A stretch of 39,217 nucleotides of DNA, taken from IMG/VR virus record IMGVR_UViG_3300048929_000401, positions 1 through 39,217 of that record. The stretch is one strand, 5' to 3'. The notes beneath the pieces are model-generated. The model was not told where the DNA came from. It saw nothing but the letters and a program-made list of their open reading frames with translations, and searched no databases. The translations under genes and the position numbers were made by a program. The stretch's first letter is position 1; the number at the start of each line of letters is the position of its first letter. Below, in pieces: positions 13,195-21,443 of the stretch. Source of the DNA: a virus.

Positions 13195-13743
13195 ATGACG
13201 ATCCTTACAAAGGCGAAATCGGTAGGTGGCGTATGCTCAGTAATGGCGATCATCGCTGTCATTGTTGCTGGCGGACAGGTCAGGACGAACGAGCAGGGCC
13301 TCGAGCTGATGGGTAATGCAGAGTCATGCCGCCGCGAGCCTTATTATTGCCCGGCCGGATACCTGACCGATGGGATAGGCAATACCCACGACGTGAAACC
13401 CGGTACGCGGAAAACCGATCAGCAGATCGCCGCTGACTGGCAGAAAAATATTCTGGCTGCGGAAAAATGCATAAACAGCTATTTCCGGGGCCGCGACATG
13501 AACGATAACCAGTTCAGCGCCATGACATCAGCGGCGTTCAATATGGGCTGTTCCAGCCTTCGCACATATTACAGCCCAGCGCGCAAAGCTCGCTTTGAGA
13601 CCTCTATCTACAAATACGCGCAGGCCGGTAACTGGATAATGATGTGTAACCACCTGCCAGATTTTGTGAATGGCGGCGGTAAAAAGCTACCGGGGCTGGT
13701 GATTCGCCGTGATAAAGAGAAGGCGCTCTGTCTGGAGGGCTGA
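13195..13743 (+). CDS. SAR endolysin, GH24 lysozyme (P21 R-like)
   Basis: A 182-aa muramidase. Residues 11-27 (GGVCSVMAIIAVIVAGG) are a signal-anchor-release segment instead of a cleavable signal. The catalytic triad follows the E-8aa-C-5aa-T spacing: Glu43, Cys52 and Thr58 (GNAESCRREPYYCPAGYLTDG). This is the Cys-containing arrangement of P21-type and RrrD-type enzymes, kept inactive until the anchor is released. A TTG two codons upstream overlaps the holin stop; the ATG at 13195 with AAGGA is preferred. Confidence 0.92.
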   Translation: MTILTKAKSVGGVCSVMAIIAVIVAGGQVRTNEQGLELMGNAESCRREPYYCPAGYLTDGIGNTHDVKPGTRKTDQQIAADWQKNILAAEKCINSYFRGRDMNDNQFSAMTSAAFNMGCSSLRTYYSPARKARFETSIYKYAQAGNWIMMCNHLPDFVNGGGKKLPGLVIRRDKEKALCLEG

Positions 13744-13745
13744 AA

Positions 13746-14162
13746 ATGAACTGGTTCCGCATTACCGTTACCGCGTTATTTGCTATCACTATCGCCACAC
13801 TGATTTGGGTTGCATTCCATTACTACGGCAAGACCATCAGCCAGCAGCAGGAAATCTCAGTAGCTACTCAGGCAAAAAATTCAGCGGAATTTACCCTGAA
13901 TGCGCAGTCGCTTGCCATAAACATCTTCAACACTATCGCCGGGGCAACTTTGAATGAGCAACATGCGAACACACTGGACTCACAGGCAGCCCAGAATGAC
14001 ATCAAAGCTGCTCTTGCGGGCGATGCTTGCGCTCCTGTTGTTGTGCCTGCTCGCGCAAATGACCGGGTGCTCAACCGTTACAACTCAGTACGTAAAGGTG
14101 CCGGTAACGCCGATTCCAGCCAGCCTGCTGGCGCTGTGCCAGCCATCACCGCCACCAAGTGA
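13746..14162 (+). CDS. Rz: i-spanin Rz
   Basis: A 138-aa inner-membrane spanin with an N-terminal anchor (residues 5-25, ITVTALFAITIATLIWVAF) and a periplasmic helical segment (QQQEISVATQAKNSAEFTLN). It joins with Rz1 to fuse inner and outer membranes after the wall is degraded. It starts two bases after the endolysin stop and contains the Rz1 start within it. Confidence 0.88.
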   Translation: MNWFRITVTALFAITIATLIWVAFHYYGKTISQQQEISVATQAKNSAEFTLNAQSLAINIFNTIAGATLNEQHANTLDSQAAQNDIKAALAGDACAPVVVPARANDRVLNRYNSVRKGAGNADSSQPAGAVPAITATK

Positions 14163-14277
14163 GCCTTTAACCTGGGGCGCATCATTGCAGTGGAACGAAC
14201 TGCTGCTGACTGACCTTCAGAACTGCAATGTCCAGATCAGCGGCATTAGGCAAATTGAAGAGGCTCGACAGAAATGA
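13996..14277 (+). CDS. Rz1: o-spanin Rz1 (lipoprotein nested in Rz)
   Basis: A 93-aa frame beginning MTSKLLLRAMLALLLLCLLA, with lipobox-like QMTGC ending at Cys25, then a short proline-rich stretch (KVPVTPIPAS, PSPPPSEP). It starts inside Rz in the +1 frame and runs 115 bases past its end, an overlapped architecture. An in-frame ATG at 13954 exists but would put about 14 residues before the signal. Confidence 0.85.
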   Translation: MTSKLLLRAMLALLLLCLLAQMTGCSTVTTQYVKVPVTPIPASLLALCQPSPPPSEPLTWGASLQWNELLLTDLQNCNVQISGIRQIEEARQK

Positions 14278-14834
14278 TTAAGCGCCTATGGGCAAGCATT
14301 AAAGCCTTTTTCTACACACCAGTCGCAGCGACTGAATCCCAACCGAAGGAAAACATCGTGAAATTATCGTTAACCTCAATTAACAGTTCACAACCAGCTG
14401 ACGGCGTATCACCAATTCATATGCTGGCTACCGCAACTGATGATGCTGGAAATCCAGTGGCCAATGTTCAATTAAACTTCTCGGCGTCCGGGGCCATAAT
14501 TGATTCAACCCAGCGCATTACCGACAAAGATGGGCGCGCAACTGTCTCCCTTATCAGCCAGGTCGCCGGTTCGGTAGCATCGACTGTATCCACCTCTGAT
14601 TTGTCTGCATCAGTTACTGCACTGGCGGTATTTACTCCTGTTTCAGCACCAGAAAATGCCCTGCTTGATCAGCGGCAGGAAGATCCGGATGTGCTCCCAG
14701 TTAAACCATCATCGCTGGAATCACTGAAAGACGATTTCAATAAAGTGGTCGCATTTATCGAGCACGGCATCGAAGTTCTGGGAAAAGACGCAGAAGCTGA
14801 CCTGGTTGCAATGAAAAATAAGTTCCTCGGCTAA
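14274..14834 (+). CDS. protein with bacterial Ig-like (Big_1) domain
   Basis: A 186-aa protein. Residues 25-120 form an invasin-type Ig-like domain: VKLSLTSINSSQPADGVSPI, HMLATATDDAGNPVANVQLN and DKDGRATVSLISQVAGSVAS are the typical A, C and F/G strands. Residues 150-186 are helical. No signal peptide is seen; the start is basic and aromatic (MIKRLWASIKAFFYTP). Ig-like domains in phages usually decorate virions or aid adhesion. Here the gene is coupled to Rz1 (ATGA), so it is a late gene and perhaps a decoration or host-interaction protein. Confidence 0.75.
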   Translation: MIKRLWASIKAFFYTPVAATESQPKENIVKLSLTSINSSQPADGVSPIHMLATATDDAGNPVANVQLNFSASGAIIDSTQRITDKDGRATVSLISQVAGSVASTVSTSDLSASVTALAVFTPVSAPENALLDQRQEDPDVLPVKPSSLESLKDDFNKVVAFIEHGIEVLGKDAEADLVAMKNKFLG

Positions 14835-14877
14835 TCAGCATTGAAAACGCAAGCTTGAACAAGTCTATGGAGCAGAG

Positions 14878-15522
14878 ATGTCAGATATAAAAGACCTATC
14901 AGCAGCTCTGCAATCCTTAAAGAAGCAAATTCCATTCGCCACTGCCCAGGCGTTAACGAGCGTAGCCCGTCAAATAGCCGCTGGTGAGAAAGTGGCATTC
15001 CAGCGAAAGCTTGAGAGTCCAACACCCTTCACGGTGAACGCCGTTGGCTCTGCCGGTGCGCGACGTGACAACCTTACTGCTAAAGTCTTTGTCCGTGACA
15101 TTGCTGCTGCTTATCTTGAGCCGCTCGAATTTGGTGGTGTACATAAGCTCAATGGCAATGCGCTGCTCAACCCCAAAGACGTCAAACTGAACAAGTACGG
15201 CAACTTGGGACGCAATAAGCTCTCGCAACTCAAAGCGAAGTCAAACGTGTTCATCGGTGATATCGATGGAATCAACGGTGTATGGCAGCGGGTGAAGGTG
15301 AAAAAGAGCAAGAAGGGTAAGAAGCGCCAGAAGCGCTCAGCTAATGGGACGCGCCGTGAGCGTGAGAAGAACCCAATGCCGAAGCTGCTGATCCGCTTCG
15401 GTGATGCTCTTCCCGTTAAGCCTACGCTGGGATACATGGACAGGGCAGATAAGATGGCTGCAACTCTGATGCCAGGAGCGATAAGCAAGGCGATCAGTGA
15501 GGCATTGAAGACAGCTAAGTAA
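14878..15522 (+). CDS. probable virion or neck protein (GpZ-like), unconfirmed
   Basis: A 214-aa, strongly basic protein (KKSKKGKKRQKRS around residues 141-155). The N-terminal helices (QIPFATAQALTSVARQIAAG) and the turn SPTPFTVNAVG recall the minor tail/neck GpZ-type proteins that line the head-tail opening, but the match is by impression only. A GGAG site precedes the ATG. It is unusual in lying before the terminase instead of among the tail genes, so a packaging-accessory role is also possible. Confidence 0.6.
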   Translation: MSDIKDLSAALQSLKKQIPFATAQALTSVARQIAAGEKVAFQRKLESPTPFTVNAVGSAGARRDNLTAKVFVRDIAAAYLEPLEFGGVHKLNGNALLNPKDVKLNKYGNLGRNKLSQLKAKSNVFIGDIDGINGVWQRVKVKKSKKGKKRQKRSANGTRREREKNPMPKLLIRFGDALPVKPTLGYMDRADKMAATLMPGAISKAISEALKTAK

Positions 15523-15534
15523 GGGGAATATAGA

Positions 15535-15807
15535 GTGATTAATAGCAAATTAAAGATGAGATTATACCGAGATTCTAAAGGCTATCCCGGTAAAATTATC
15601 CTTGAATCCAGCATGCATATTCTGGGTAACTTAGGAAACAATAATTATCTTAAAGTTGCCGATGTAATTGATCCGAACGCACCAATAAGGCTAATTACCA
15701 GGTCTTCTAAATGCACATCCCCACTGCAGCGATTTCGCTTTCAATATAAGCGACTGAGAGAAGAACATATGCAGGCGATTGAAAGAGCAATGCAGGCAAT
15801 CAATTGA
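15535..15807 (+). CDS. 90-aa protein of unknown function
   Basis: It starts at GTG 15535, after AAGGGGAA, with MINSKLKMRLYRDSKGYPGK, and ends in a basic amphipathic helix (FQYKRLREEHMQAIERAMQA). No known motif was recognised. It is richer in A+T than the neighbouring packaging genes, which suggests separate acquisition. It ends just before the repeat-rich presumed packaging site. Confidence 0.6.
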   Translation: MINSKLKMRLYRDSKGYPGKIILESSMHILGNLGNNNYLKVADVIDPNAPIRLITRSSKCTSPLQRFRFQYKRLREEHMQAIERAMQAIN

Positions 15808-16068
15808 TAATGGTTATCAATAAAAAAATGGGTCCTTCCCCGGTCCTTTCTATTGCACGGGCATTGCGCGCCGCACAGTTTCACCAGCTATGAAATTTTC
15901 ATTTTGTGTCCCATGTCCCATGTGCATATTTATGCACTAATTATTACCAGCCCTTACGCCGCTTGGCTTTGTTGATATTTTGCGAGAGATATTTGCATGG
16001 GACATTAGGTGGGACACAAAAAAATGTCCCATTTGAATGTCCCACTGTCCCATCGAGGAAAATGCCCC
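15808..16068 (+). other. probable packaging (cos) region upstream of the small terminase
   Basis: There is no gene in these 261 bases. By analogy with lambda, where cos lies just before Nu1, this should hold the cleavage and terminase-binding sites. A partly symmetrical GC element TGCGCGCCGCA (15865-15875) and the direct repeat GGTCCTT (15830-15850) are possible parts of cosN. The right half holds the seven TGTCCCA repeats listed separately. The cleavage position cannot be fixed from sequence alone. Confidence 0.6.
15907..16052. repeat. seven copies of TGTCCCA (presumed TerS binding sites)
   Basis: Exact copies lie at 15907-15913, 15914-15920 (tandem), 15998-16004 and 16010-16016 (both inverted, TGGGACA), and 16025-16031, 16038-16044 and 16046-16052. 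A near copy TGCCCCA is at 16063-16069, touching the TerS start. Seven copies of a 7-mer in 146 bases, in both orientations, immediately before TerS fits cosB-type recognition sites. Confidence 0.85.
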
Positions 16069-16638
16069 ATGACAACGATGACGCAAATTGAATATGCGAA
16101 GCACGCCGGTGTAGATCGGAAGACGATCGGGCGGTGGGTTAAAGCAGGGAAATATGTCGTTCTCGACGGTAGCCTCATTGATGTTGAAGCCACCGACAAA
16201 GCCCTCATCATGCTGCGTGACGGTAAAGATCCCCGGACGAAAAATGCCGCCAAATATAAACCGGCTAACGCTGACATCGGACTTAAAGATGATTCAGCTA
16301 CTGACGAGGAAGTTAAAAAAATCATGTTGGCGACCGGCGCTGAACTGTCGCGTGAAGAAGCCAGCAGGATGAAAGAAAACTACCTGGCACTTTTAACTAA
16401 GCTCGAGTTTGAGAAAGCGGATGGTCAACTGGTCGAGCTCTCTGTTGCAGAAGCCGTGCTATTCAAGGCGTTCCGCCAGCAACGTGACGCCTGGATGAAC
16501 TGGCCGTCACGGGTAGCGCCTCTGATGGCGGCTGATTTGGGCGTTCCAGCTGACAGAATGACCGAGGTGTTAATCGAACATGTCCATAAACACATCTCCG
16601 GACTCGGCGAGCCTGAATTTAACACAGACGAAACATGA
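16069..16638 (+). CDS. terminase small subunit (Nu1-like)
   Basis: A 189-aa protein. Residues 1-50 form a winged helix (MTQIEYAKHAGVDRKTIGRW, VLDGSLIDVEATDKA) as in lambda gpNu1, which binds cosB. A middle helical self-association part follows (LSREEASRMKENYLALLTKL), and the C-terminal part should contact TerL. The start at 16069 has GAGGA about ten bases upstream and lies at the edge of the TGTCCCA repeats; an upstream extension through the repeats is rejected. It overlaps the TerL start by 59 bases. Confidence 0.85.
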   Translation: MTTMTQIEYAKHAGVDRKTIGRWVKAGKYVVLDGSLIDVEATDKALIMLRDGKDPRTKNAAKYKPANADIGLKDDSATDEEVKKIMLATGAELSREEASRMKENYLALLTKLEFEKADGQLVELSVAEAVLFKAFRQQRDAWMNWPSRVAPLMAADLGVPADRMTEVLIEHVHKHISGLGEPEFNTDET

Positions 16639-18685
16639 CAGACTTTTAAGCAGCATCAGAAAGGGCTGGACGCCACCGCCGCGCATCAGCGTACCTGACT
16701 GGGCTGACAAGTACCGTAAGTTGGCAAAAGAAGCAGGCAGTACATCAGGCAACTGGGAAACAGAAACAGTAGAAATTGCCCGCGGCCCGATGCTGGCCGC
16801 CACCGAATCAGGTGTGCATATCATCACAGTGATGTGCTGCACTCAGCTAATGAAGACGGCATTGCTTGAAAACCTGTTCGGCTATTTTGCGCATCTTGAT
16901 CCGTGCCCGATGCTGCTCCTCCAGCCAAAAGAAGATGCTGCTGAACAATTTTCCAAAGAGCGCATAACGCCGCTGGTGCGTGTTACCCCGGTGCTGCGCG
17001 ATTTGATTGGCGGTAATAAACAGAAGAATTCAAAAGAAACGCTGCTGTATAAATCGTTTACCGGTGGCTTTCTGGCGCTGGCGGGCGCGGGTAGTCCTGA
17101 CAACCTGGCTCGCCGTCCTATCCGCGTGCTGCTGGCCGATGAGGTGGATAAATATCCCATTACCCGCGAAGGTGACCCGATCACTCTGGCCGAGGAGCGT
17201 ACCGCAACTTTTGGTCTCAATTGGCTATCTGTCCGCGCTTGCTCGCCAACGGTGGAAGACGAAAGCCGGATCGCGGCAAGTTATGAAGATTCAGATCAGC
17301 GCCGCGCCTCGATGGCTTGCCCGCACTGTGGCCACCGCCAGTTCCCGGATTTTTTTAAGCATATTCACTGGCCGTCTGAGGGGGATAAACACAATACCAA
17401 ACAGGCGATGATCCACTGTGAAAGCTGCGGCACCGGATGGTCTGAGGGTGACAGGCTTCGTGCGTTAAGAACAATTCAGTGGCATCAGACAAAACCTTTC
17501 GAGTGCTGCGGCACGCGGCATATTCCGCTTAATCTCTATGAGCAGGCATGGCACGCTGATGACGCAACAGCGGTCAGTAAAGTTTGGTCCTGGTCAGCTT
17601 CTGAAAGGCATGCCGTACACCGGGCGATTTGCCCGGACTGCGGGAAAATGGGCGTCGACAATATTCACGCTGGATTTCAGGCTTCAAAGTTATTCAGCCC
17701 ATGGCAAAAAGATAAGCCATCGGACATTGCGCAAAAATATCTGAAAGCAAAGGGTGACCCCGATAAAGAGCTGGCGTGGTGGAATACCCAAATGGGGCTT
17801 CCTCATCGGCCAAATTATGGGAAAAGACTTCCTGTTGACGTTCTGCTGGCGCGCCGCGAGGTGTTCAACGCCGAAGTACCTGATGGTGTAGCCGTTCTTA
17901 CGGCCGGTATTGATACCCAAAATGACCGGCTTGAAATTGAAGTCGTCGGCTGGGGTAAAGATGAAGAAAGCTGGTCAGTTGCTTTCGACGTGATTGAAGG
18001 CGATTTGGAAACTGCTGAACCCTGGCTGAGGCTGGATGCTTATCTGAAACAGATATGGCGCCGCGCTGATGGCCGGGGATTTACCATTATGGCGGCCTGC
18101 CATGACTCGGGCGGTAACCATACGCAAAAAGTGTATGAGTTTTCGCAGGAAAGGCTTGGGCGAAGAATCTGGGCGATCAAAGGCGAATCTGCCACGACGG
18201 GGAAACGTTCACCGATCTGGCCGAACAAACGGCCAACTTCGAAGACTCGCGCAAAATTCAGGCCAATTATTCTGGGTGTTAACTCTGCAAAGGATTCGAT
18301 TCGGTCACGTTTACATATTGAGCAGCCGGGTCCCGGCTATATGCATTTCTCAACTGATCGGGATATGGGCTATTTCACACAGCTAACGTCCGAACGTTTA
18401 GTGATGAAAGAGGCCGCCGGTCAGCGCTACAGCGTATGGGAACTTCCGAACGGGAAAGCCAATGAGGCGCTGGACTGCCGTGTGTATGCCTATGCCGCTT
18501 TATGTGGGCTGTTCCACTCTGGCCTTAAATTAAACGCCAAAGTAATTGCGCTGGAGAATAACCCTGAAACGTTATTGCCTCCGGCCCCGGAACCTGAAGA
18601 AAAGCAGAATCTGCGCTTACCTGGCGTCATCATTACTGAACCTGAAAAACCTCAGCGCAAACCTTTGCATAAGCGCCTCGCTTAA
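16580..18685 (+). CDS. terminase large subunit (gpA family)
   Basis: A 701-aa packaging motor and nuclease. It has the phage GpA family opening (RKGWTPPPRISVPDWADKYR), the ATPase region with the P-loop-equivalent VMCCTQLMKTALLEN (about residues 84-98) and the Walker B-like VLLADEVDK. A zinc ribbon follows (CPHCGH with CESCG), then the nuclease domain starting at LTAGIDTQNDRLEIEVVGW with further acidic residues. It cuts cos and drives DNA into the head. The P-loop is deviant, as is common in this family. The only in-frame ATG is inside TerS and has a weak ribosome-binding site, so translation is probably coupled. Confidence 0.95.
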   Translation: MSINTSPDSASLNLTQTKHDRLLSSIRKGWTPPPRISVPDWADKYRKLAKEAGSTSGNWETETVEIARGPMLAATESGVHIITVMCCTQLMKTALLENLFGYFAHLDPCPMLLLQPKEDAAEQFSKERITPLVRVTPVLRDLIGGNKQKNSKETLLYKSFTGGFLALAGAGSPDNLARRPIRVLLADEVDKYPITREGDPITLAEERTATFGLNWLSVRACSPTVEDESRIAASYEDSDQRRASMACPHCGHRQFPDFFKHIHWPSEGDKHNTKQAMIHCESCGTGWSEGDRLRALRTIQWHQTKPFECCGTRHIPLNLYEQAWHADDATAVSKVWSWSASERHAVHRAICPDCGKMGVDNIHAGFQASKLFSPWQKDKPSDIAQKYLKAKGDPDKELAWWNTQMGLPHRPNYGKRLPVDVLLARREVFNAEVPDGVAVLTAGIDTQNDRLEIEVVGWGKDEESWSVAFDVIEGDLETAEPWLRLDAYLKQIWRRADGRGFTIMAACHDSGGNHTQKVYEFSQERLGRRIWAIKGESATTGKRSPIWPNKRPTSKTRAKFRPIILGVNSAKDSIRSRLHIEQPGPGYMHFSTDRDMGYFTQLTSERLVMKEAAGQRYSVWELPNGKANEALDCRVYAYAALCGLFHSGLKLNAKVIALENNPETLLPPAPEPEEKQNLRLPGVIITEPEKPQRKPLHKRLA

Positions 18686-18693
18686 GGACCTCT

Positions 18694-18957
18694 ATGTTTG
18701 ATCCCAACTCCAGTTTATTGGCTGGTGCGCTGACTCGTGACCAATTAACGGAAGCGCTGACGGCTGCTCAGCAGGCTTATATCGAGCTTTCAACCGGTGC
18801 AAAAGGTGTTTCTTTTTCGTATGCACAGGGAGATGGCACCCGTTCCGTGAGTTTTCAGCAAACTGATATCGGACAACTCACTGCATTAATTCAGCTTCTG
18901 CAGGCCCAACTCGGCATTGTGCGGCGTCCGCGCAGGACGTTAAGGTTTAGGTACTGA
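18694..18957 (+). CDS. head-tail joining protein gpW
   Basis: An 87-aa protein of the lambda gpW family: two helices (TRDQLTEALTAAQQAYIELS and QQTDIGQLTALIQLLQAQLG) flank a short beta hairpin (VSFSYAQGDGTRSVSF), with a basic tail. It completes the portal vertex after packaging. It follows TerL by eight bases and overlaps the portal start with ATGA. Confidence 0.92.
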   Translation: MFDPNSSLLAGALTRDQLTEALTAAQQAYIELSTGAKGVSFSYAQGDGTRSVSFQQTDIGQLTALIQLLQAQLGIVRRPRRTLRFRY

Positions 18958-20594
18958 TGAAAACTGGAGAAGTCAGAATCCTTGGTCCCAATGGGCGGCC
19001 ACTACCTCCCTCTAATCGCCGGGCATCAATGCTAAACGGATCGGGTCGCGTTCCTTATGACGCTGCTGATTCTTTCAGTGATGCGATGGCTAACTGGCAG
19101 CCGGCCCTTTGGTCGCCAGATAATGAAGTCAATATTTACCGCGACCGCATTGTTTCGCGCGTACGCGACATGGCCCGAAATGATGGATGGGCGTCCGGCA
19201 GCGTTACCCGAATTTTAGATAATGCTATCGGTGCTAATTTTCGCCCGATCGCAAAAGTGGACTATCGCGCGCTGGCCATGCAGACCGGGATAAAAGCGTT
19301 TGATGCGACATGGGCAGATCAATACGGACGGGCTGTGGAAGCAGCCTGGCGCACGTGGGCAAATGACCCTAGCCGTTATTGTGATGTTGAGCGTAAAAAA
19401 ACAGTTTCCCAGATGCTCAGACTTGCTTTCCGCCACAAGTTGATCGATGGCGATGCGCTGGCTGTCCTGCAATACCGAACTGACAGGCTCGGGCATGGGC
19501 GGGCACGATACGCCACAACGATTCAGATTATCGACCCAGACCGCCTAAGTAATCCTCAGCAGGTTTTCGACATGCTGAAAATTCGCGGTGGTGTGGAAAT
19601 CGATGATGACGGTGTGCCGGTGGCGTACCACATCCGCAAAGCGCATATGGGGGACTGGTGGAGCGCCGAGAAAACGATGACGTGGGAGCGCGTTCCGCGT
19701 GAAACATCCTGGGGACGCCCGATCGTTGTCCATGATTTTGACGGTGAAAGAGCAGCCCAGCATCGGGGCAGCAGTATTTTTGCCCCGATTGTCCAGCGTC
19801 TGAAAATGTTGATCAAATACGATGAGGTAGAGTTGGAATCCTCAATCCTCAATGCTGTATTTGGTGCATACATCACCTCGCCATATGACCCGGGATTATT
19901 CGCTGATTCACTGCAGACGGAAGACGTGCTGGCTTATCAGGACATGCGTACCGAGTATCACAATGATAAGCGGATCTCTTTGCAAAGTGGTGCTCGGATG
20001 CCAATCCTTGCCCCCGGGGAAAAGATTGACACTGTGAACGCAGCGCGTCCGACCAGTAACTTTGTAGCGTTCGAAAGTGCAGCATTACGCAACGTGGCTG
20101 CAGCCCTGGGCATCTCAACGCAGCAGTTAACACAGGACTGGTCCGACGTTAACTACAGTTCAGCGCGATCCGCGATGCTGGAAGCGTGGAAAACTCTGAC
20201 CCGTCGTCGTGACGATTTTGCCAGCGGTTTTGCACAACCTATCTTCAGCAGCTTTATAGAAGAACTCCATGACCTCGGTGAGGTACCTCTTCCTGCTGGC
20301 GCCCCGGAATTTCTGGCGGCCAAAGCGGCCTATTGTCGTGCGCAATGGATGGGGCCGGGACGTGGTTGGGTCGATCCGGTTGCAGAGAAAAAAGGTGCGA
20401 TCCTCGGTATGGATTCCGGCATGTCTACGCTGGAAATGGAAGTATCAGAAAACGTTGGCGAGGACTGGGAAGAATTGTTAGACCAGCGCGCCCGTGAAAT
20501 TGAAGCTTTCAAAGAACGCGGATTGCCTGTTCCAACTTGGGCACAGGCAGACACCTTTGCACCGCAAACAATTAAAGATCCGGAGGCACAGTGA
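18957..20594 (+). CDS. portal protein (lambda gpB family)
   Basis: A 545-aa portal of the lambda family (PF05136), with the typical YRDRIVSRVRDMARNDGWAS, GDALAVLQYR, VPVAYHIRKAH and VHDFDGERAAQHRGSS segments. Twelve copies form the ring through which DNA enters. The C terminus is acidic. It is coupled to gpW before it and to the protease after it by four-base overlaps. Confidence 0.95.
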   Translation: MKTGEVRILGPNGRPLPPSNRRASMLNGSGRVPYDAADSFSDAMANWQPALWSPDNEVNIYRDRIVSRVRDMARNDGWASGSVTRILDNAIGANFRPIAKVDYRALAMQTGIKAFDATWADQYGRAVEAAWRTWANDPSRYCDVERKKTVSQMLRLAFRHKLIDGDALAVLQYRTDRLGHGRARYATTIQIIDPDRLSNPQQVFDMLKIRGGVEIDDDGVPVAYHIRKAHMGDWWSAEKTMTWERVPRETSWGRPIVVHDFDGERAAQHRGSSIFAPIVQRLKMLIKYDEVELESSILNAVFGAYITSPYDPGLFADSLQTEDVLAYQDMRTEYHNDKRISLQSGARMPILAPGEKIDTVNAARPTSNFVAFESAALRNVAAALGISTQQLTQDWSDVNYSSARSAMLEAWKTLTRRRDDFASGFAQPIFSSFIEELHDLGEVPLPAGAPEFLAAKAAYCRAQWMGPGRGWVDPVAEKKGAILGMDSGMSTLEMEVSENVGEDWEELLDQRAREIEAFKERGLPVPTWAQADTFAPQTIKDPEAQ

Positions 20595-21442
20595 ATTTAC
20601 CGCACTTAGCACAGCGCCTGTTTAATACGCCGCTGGCGCTGCATCCTCGAAAGGCCGAAGTGGTTATGGCTGCGCTGACTGACCGTTTCGGCCTGACACG
20701 CATACAGTCTATGTCTGACTGGGATGATGATGACGATTCATTTTCCAGGCAGGCCCGCGATACAGGGTATGACGTAGTGGAAGGTATAGCTGTGATCCCA
20801 ATTCAGGGCACGCTGGTGCAGAAACTCGGCACCTTACGGCCCTACAGCGGGATGACTGGCTATGACGGCATTCGCGCCTGCTTCTTGCAGGCGCTGAATG
20901 ACGGTGAAGTGAAAGCCATCTGTCTGGATATCGATTCGCCCGGCGGCGAAGTCGCGGGGTGTTTTGACCTCGTAGACGAGATTTATGCCGCGCGCGGCAG
21001 TAAGCCGGTCTGGGCCATTTTATCTGAAAGTGCCTATTCCGCTGCTTACGCACTGGCGAGTGCGGCGGACAAGATAATCGTGCCGCGTACCGGTGGTGTC
21101 GGTTCGGTCGGGGTCATCGTGATGCACGTTGACTGGTCACAGAAAATCAAAAATGACGGGTTACAGGTCACGATCATTACCTACGGTGACCGCAAGGCCG
21201 AGTCCAATCCGTATGAACCCTTAAGCGAGACGGCGCGGAAAGCCATTCAGTCAGACATTGATGAAATGGGCCGCCTGTTCGTGAGTACCGTCTCCCGCAA
21301 TCGCGGGATCACAGAAAAAACCGTCCGGGATACCGAAGCCGCCTGTTTCCTTGGCGCCGACGGTGTGCAACTGGGGCTGGCTGATCAAGTGGCCTCGCCT
21401 GATGCGGCATTCCGCGATTTATTACAATTAGTTGGAGAATAA
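20591..21442 (+). CDS. head maturation protease, S49 (lambda gpC-like)
   Basis: A 283-aa ClpP-fold serine protease of the SppA/S49 family. It contains IAVIPIQGTLVQK, CLDIDSPGGEV (oxyanion region, 111-121), the nucleophile Ser150 in SESAYSAAYALAS and Lys202 in GDRKAESNPYEPL, which forms the Ser-Lys dyad. It processes the scaffold and portal during head assembly. It starts at GTG 20591 after a strong GGAGG. Unlike lambda, the scaffold is not the C-terminal part of this gene but a separate downstream gene. Confidence 0.94.
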   Translation: MNLPHLAQRLFNTPLALHPRKAEVVMAALTDRFGLTRIQSMSDWDDDDDSFSRQARDTGYDVVEGIAVIPIQGTLVQKLGTLRPYSGMTGYDGIRACFLQALNDGEVKAICLDIDSPGGEVAGCFDLVDEIYAARGSKPVWAILSESAYSAAYALASAADKIIVPRTGGVGSVGVIVMHVDWSQKIKNDGLQVTIITYGDRKAESNPYEPLSETARKAIQSDIDEMGRLFVSTVSRNRGITEKTVRDTEAACFLGADGVQLGLADQVASPDAAFRDLLQLVGE

Positions 21443-21443
21443 C

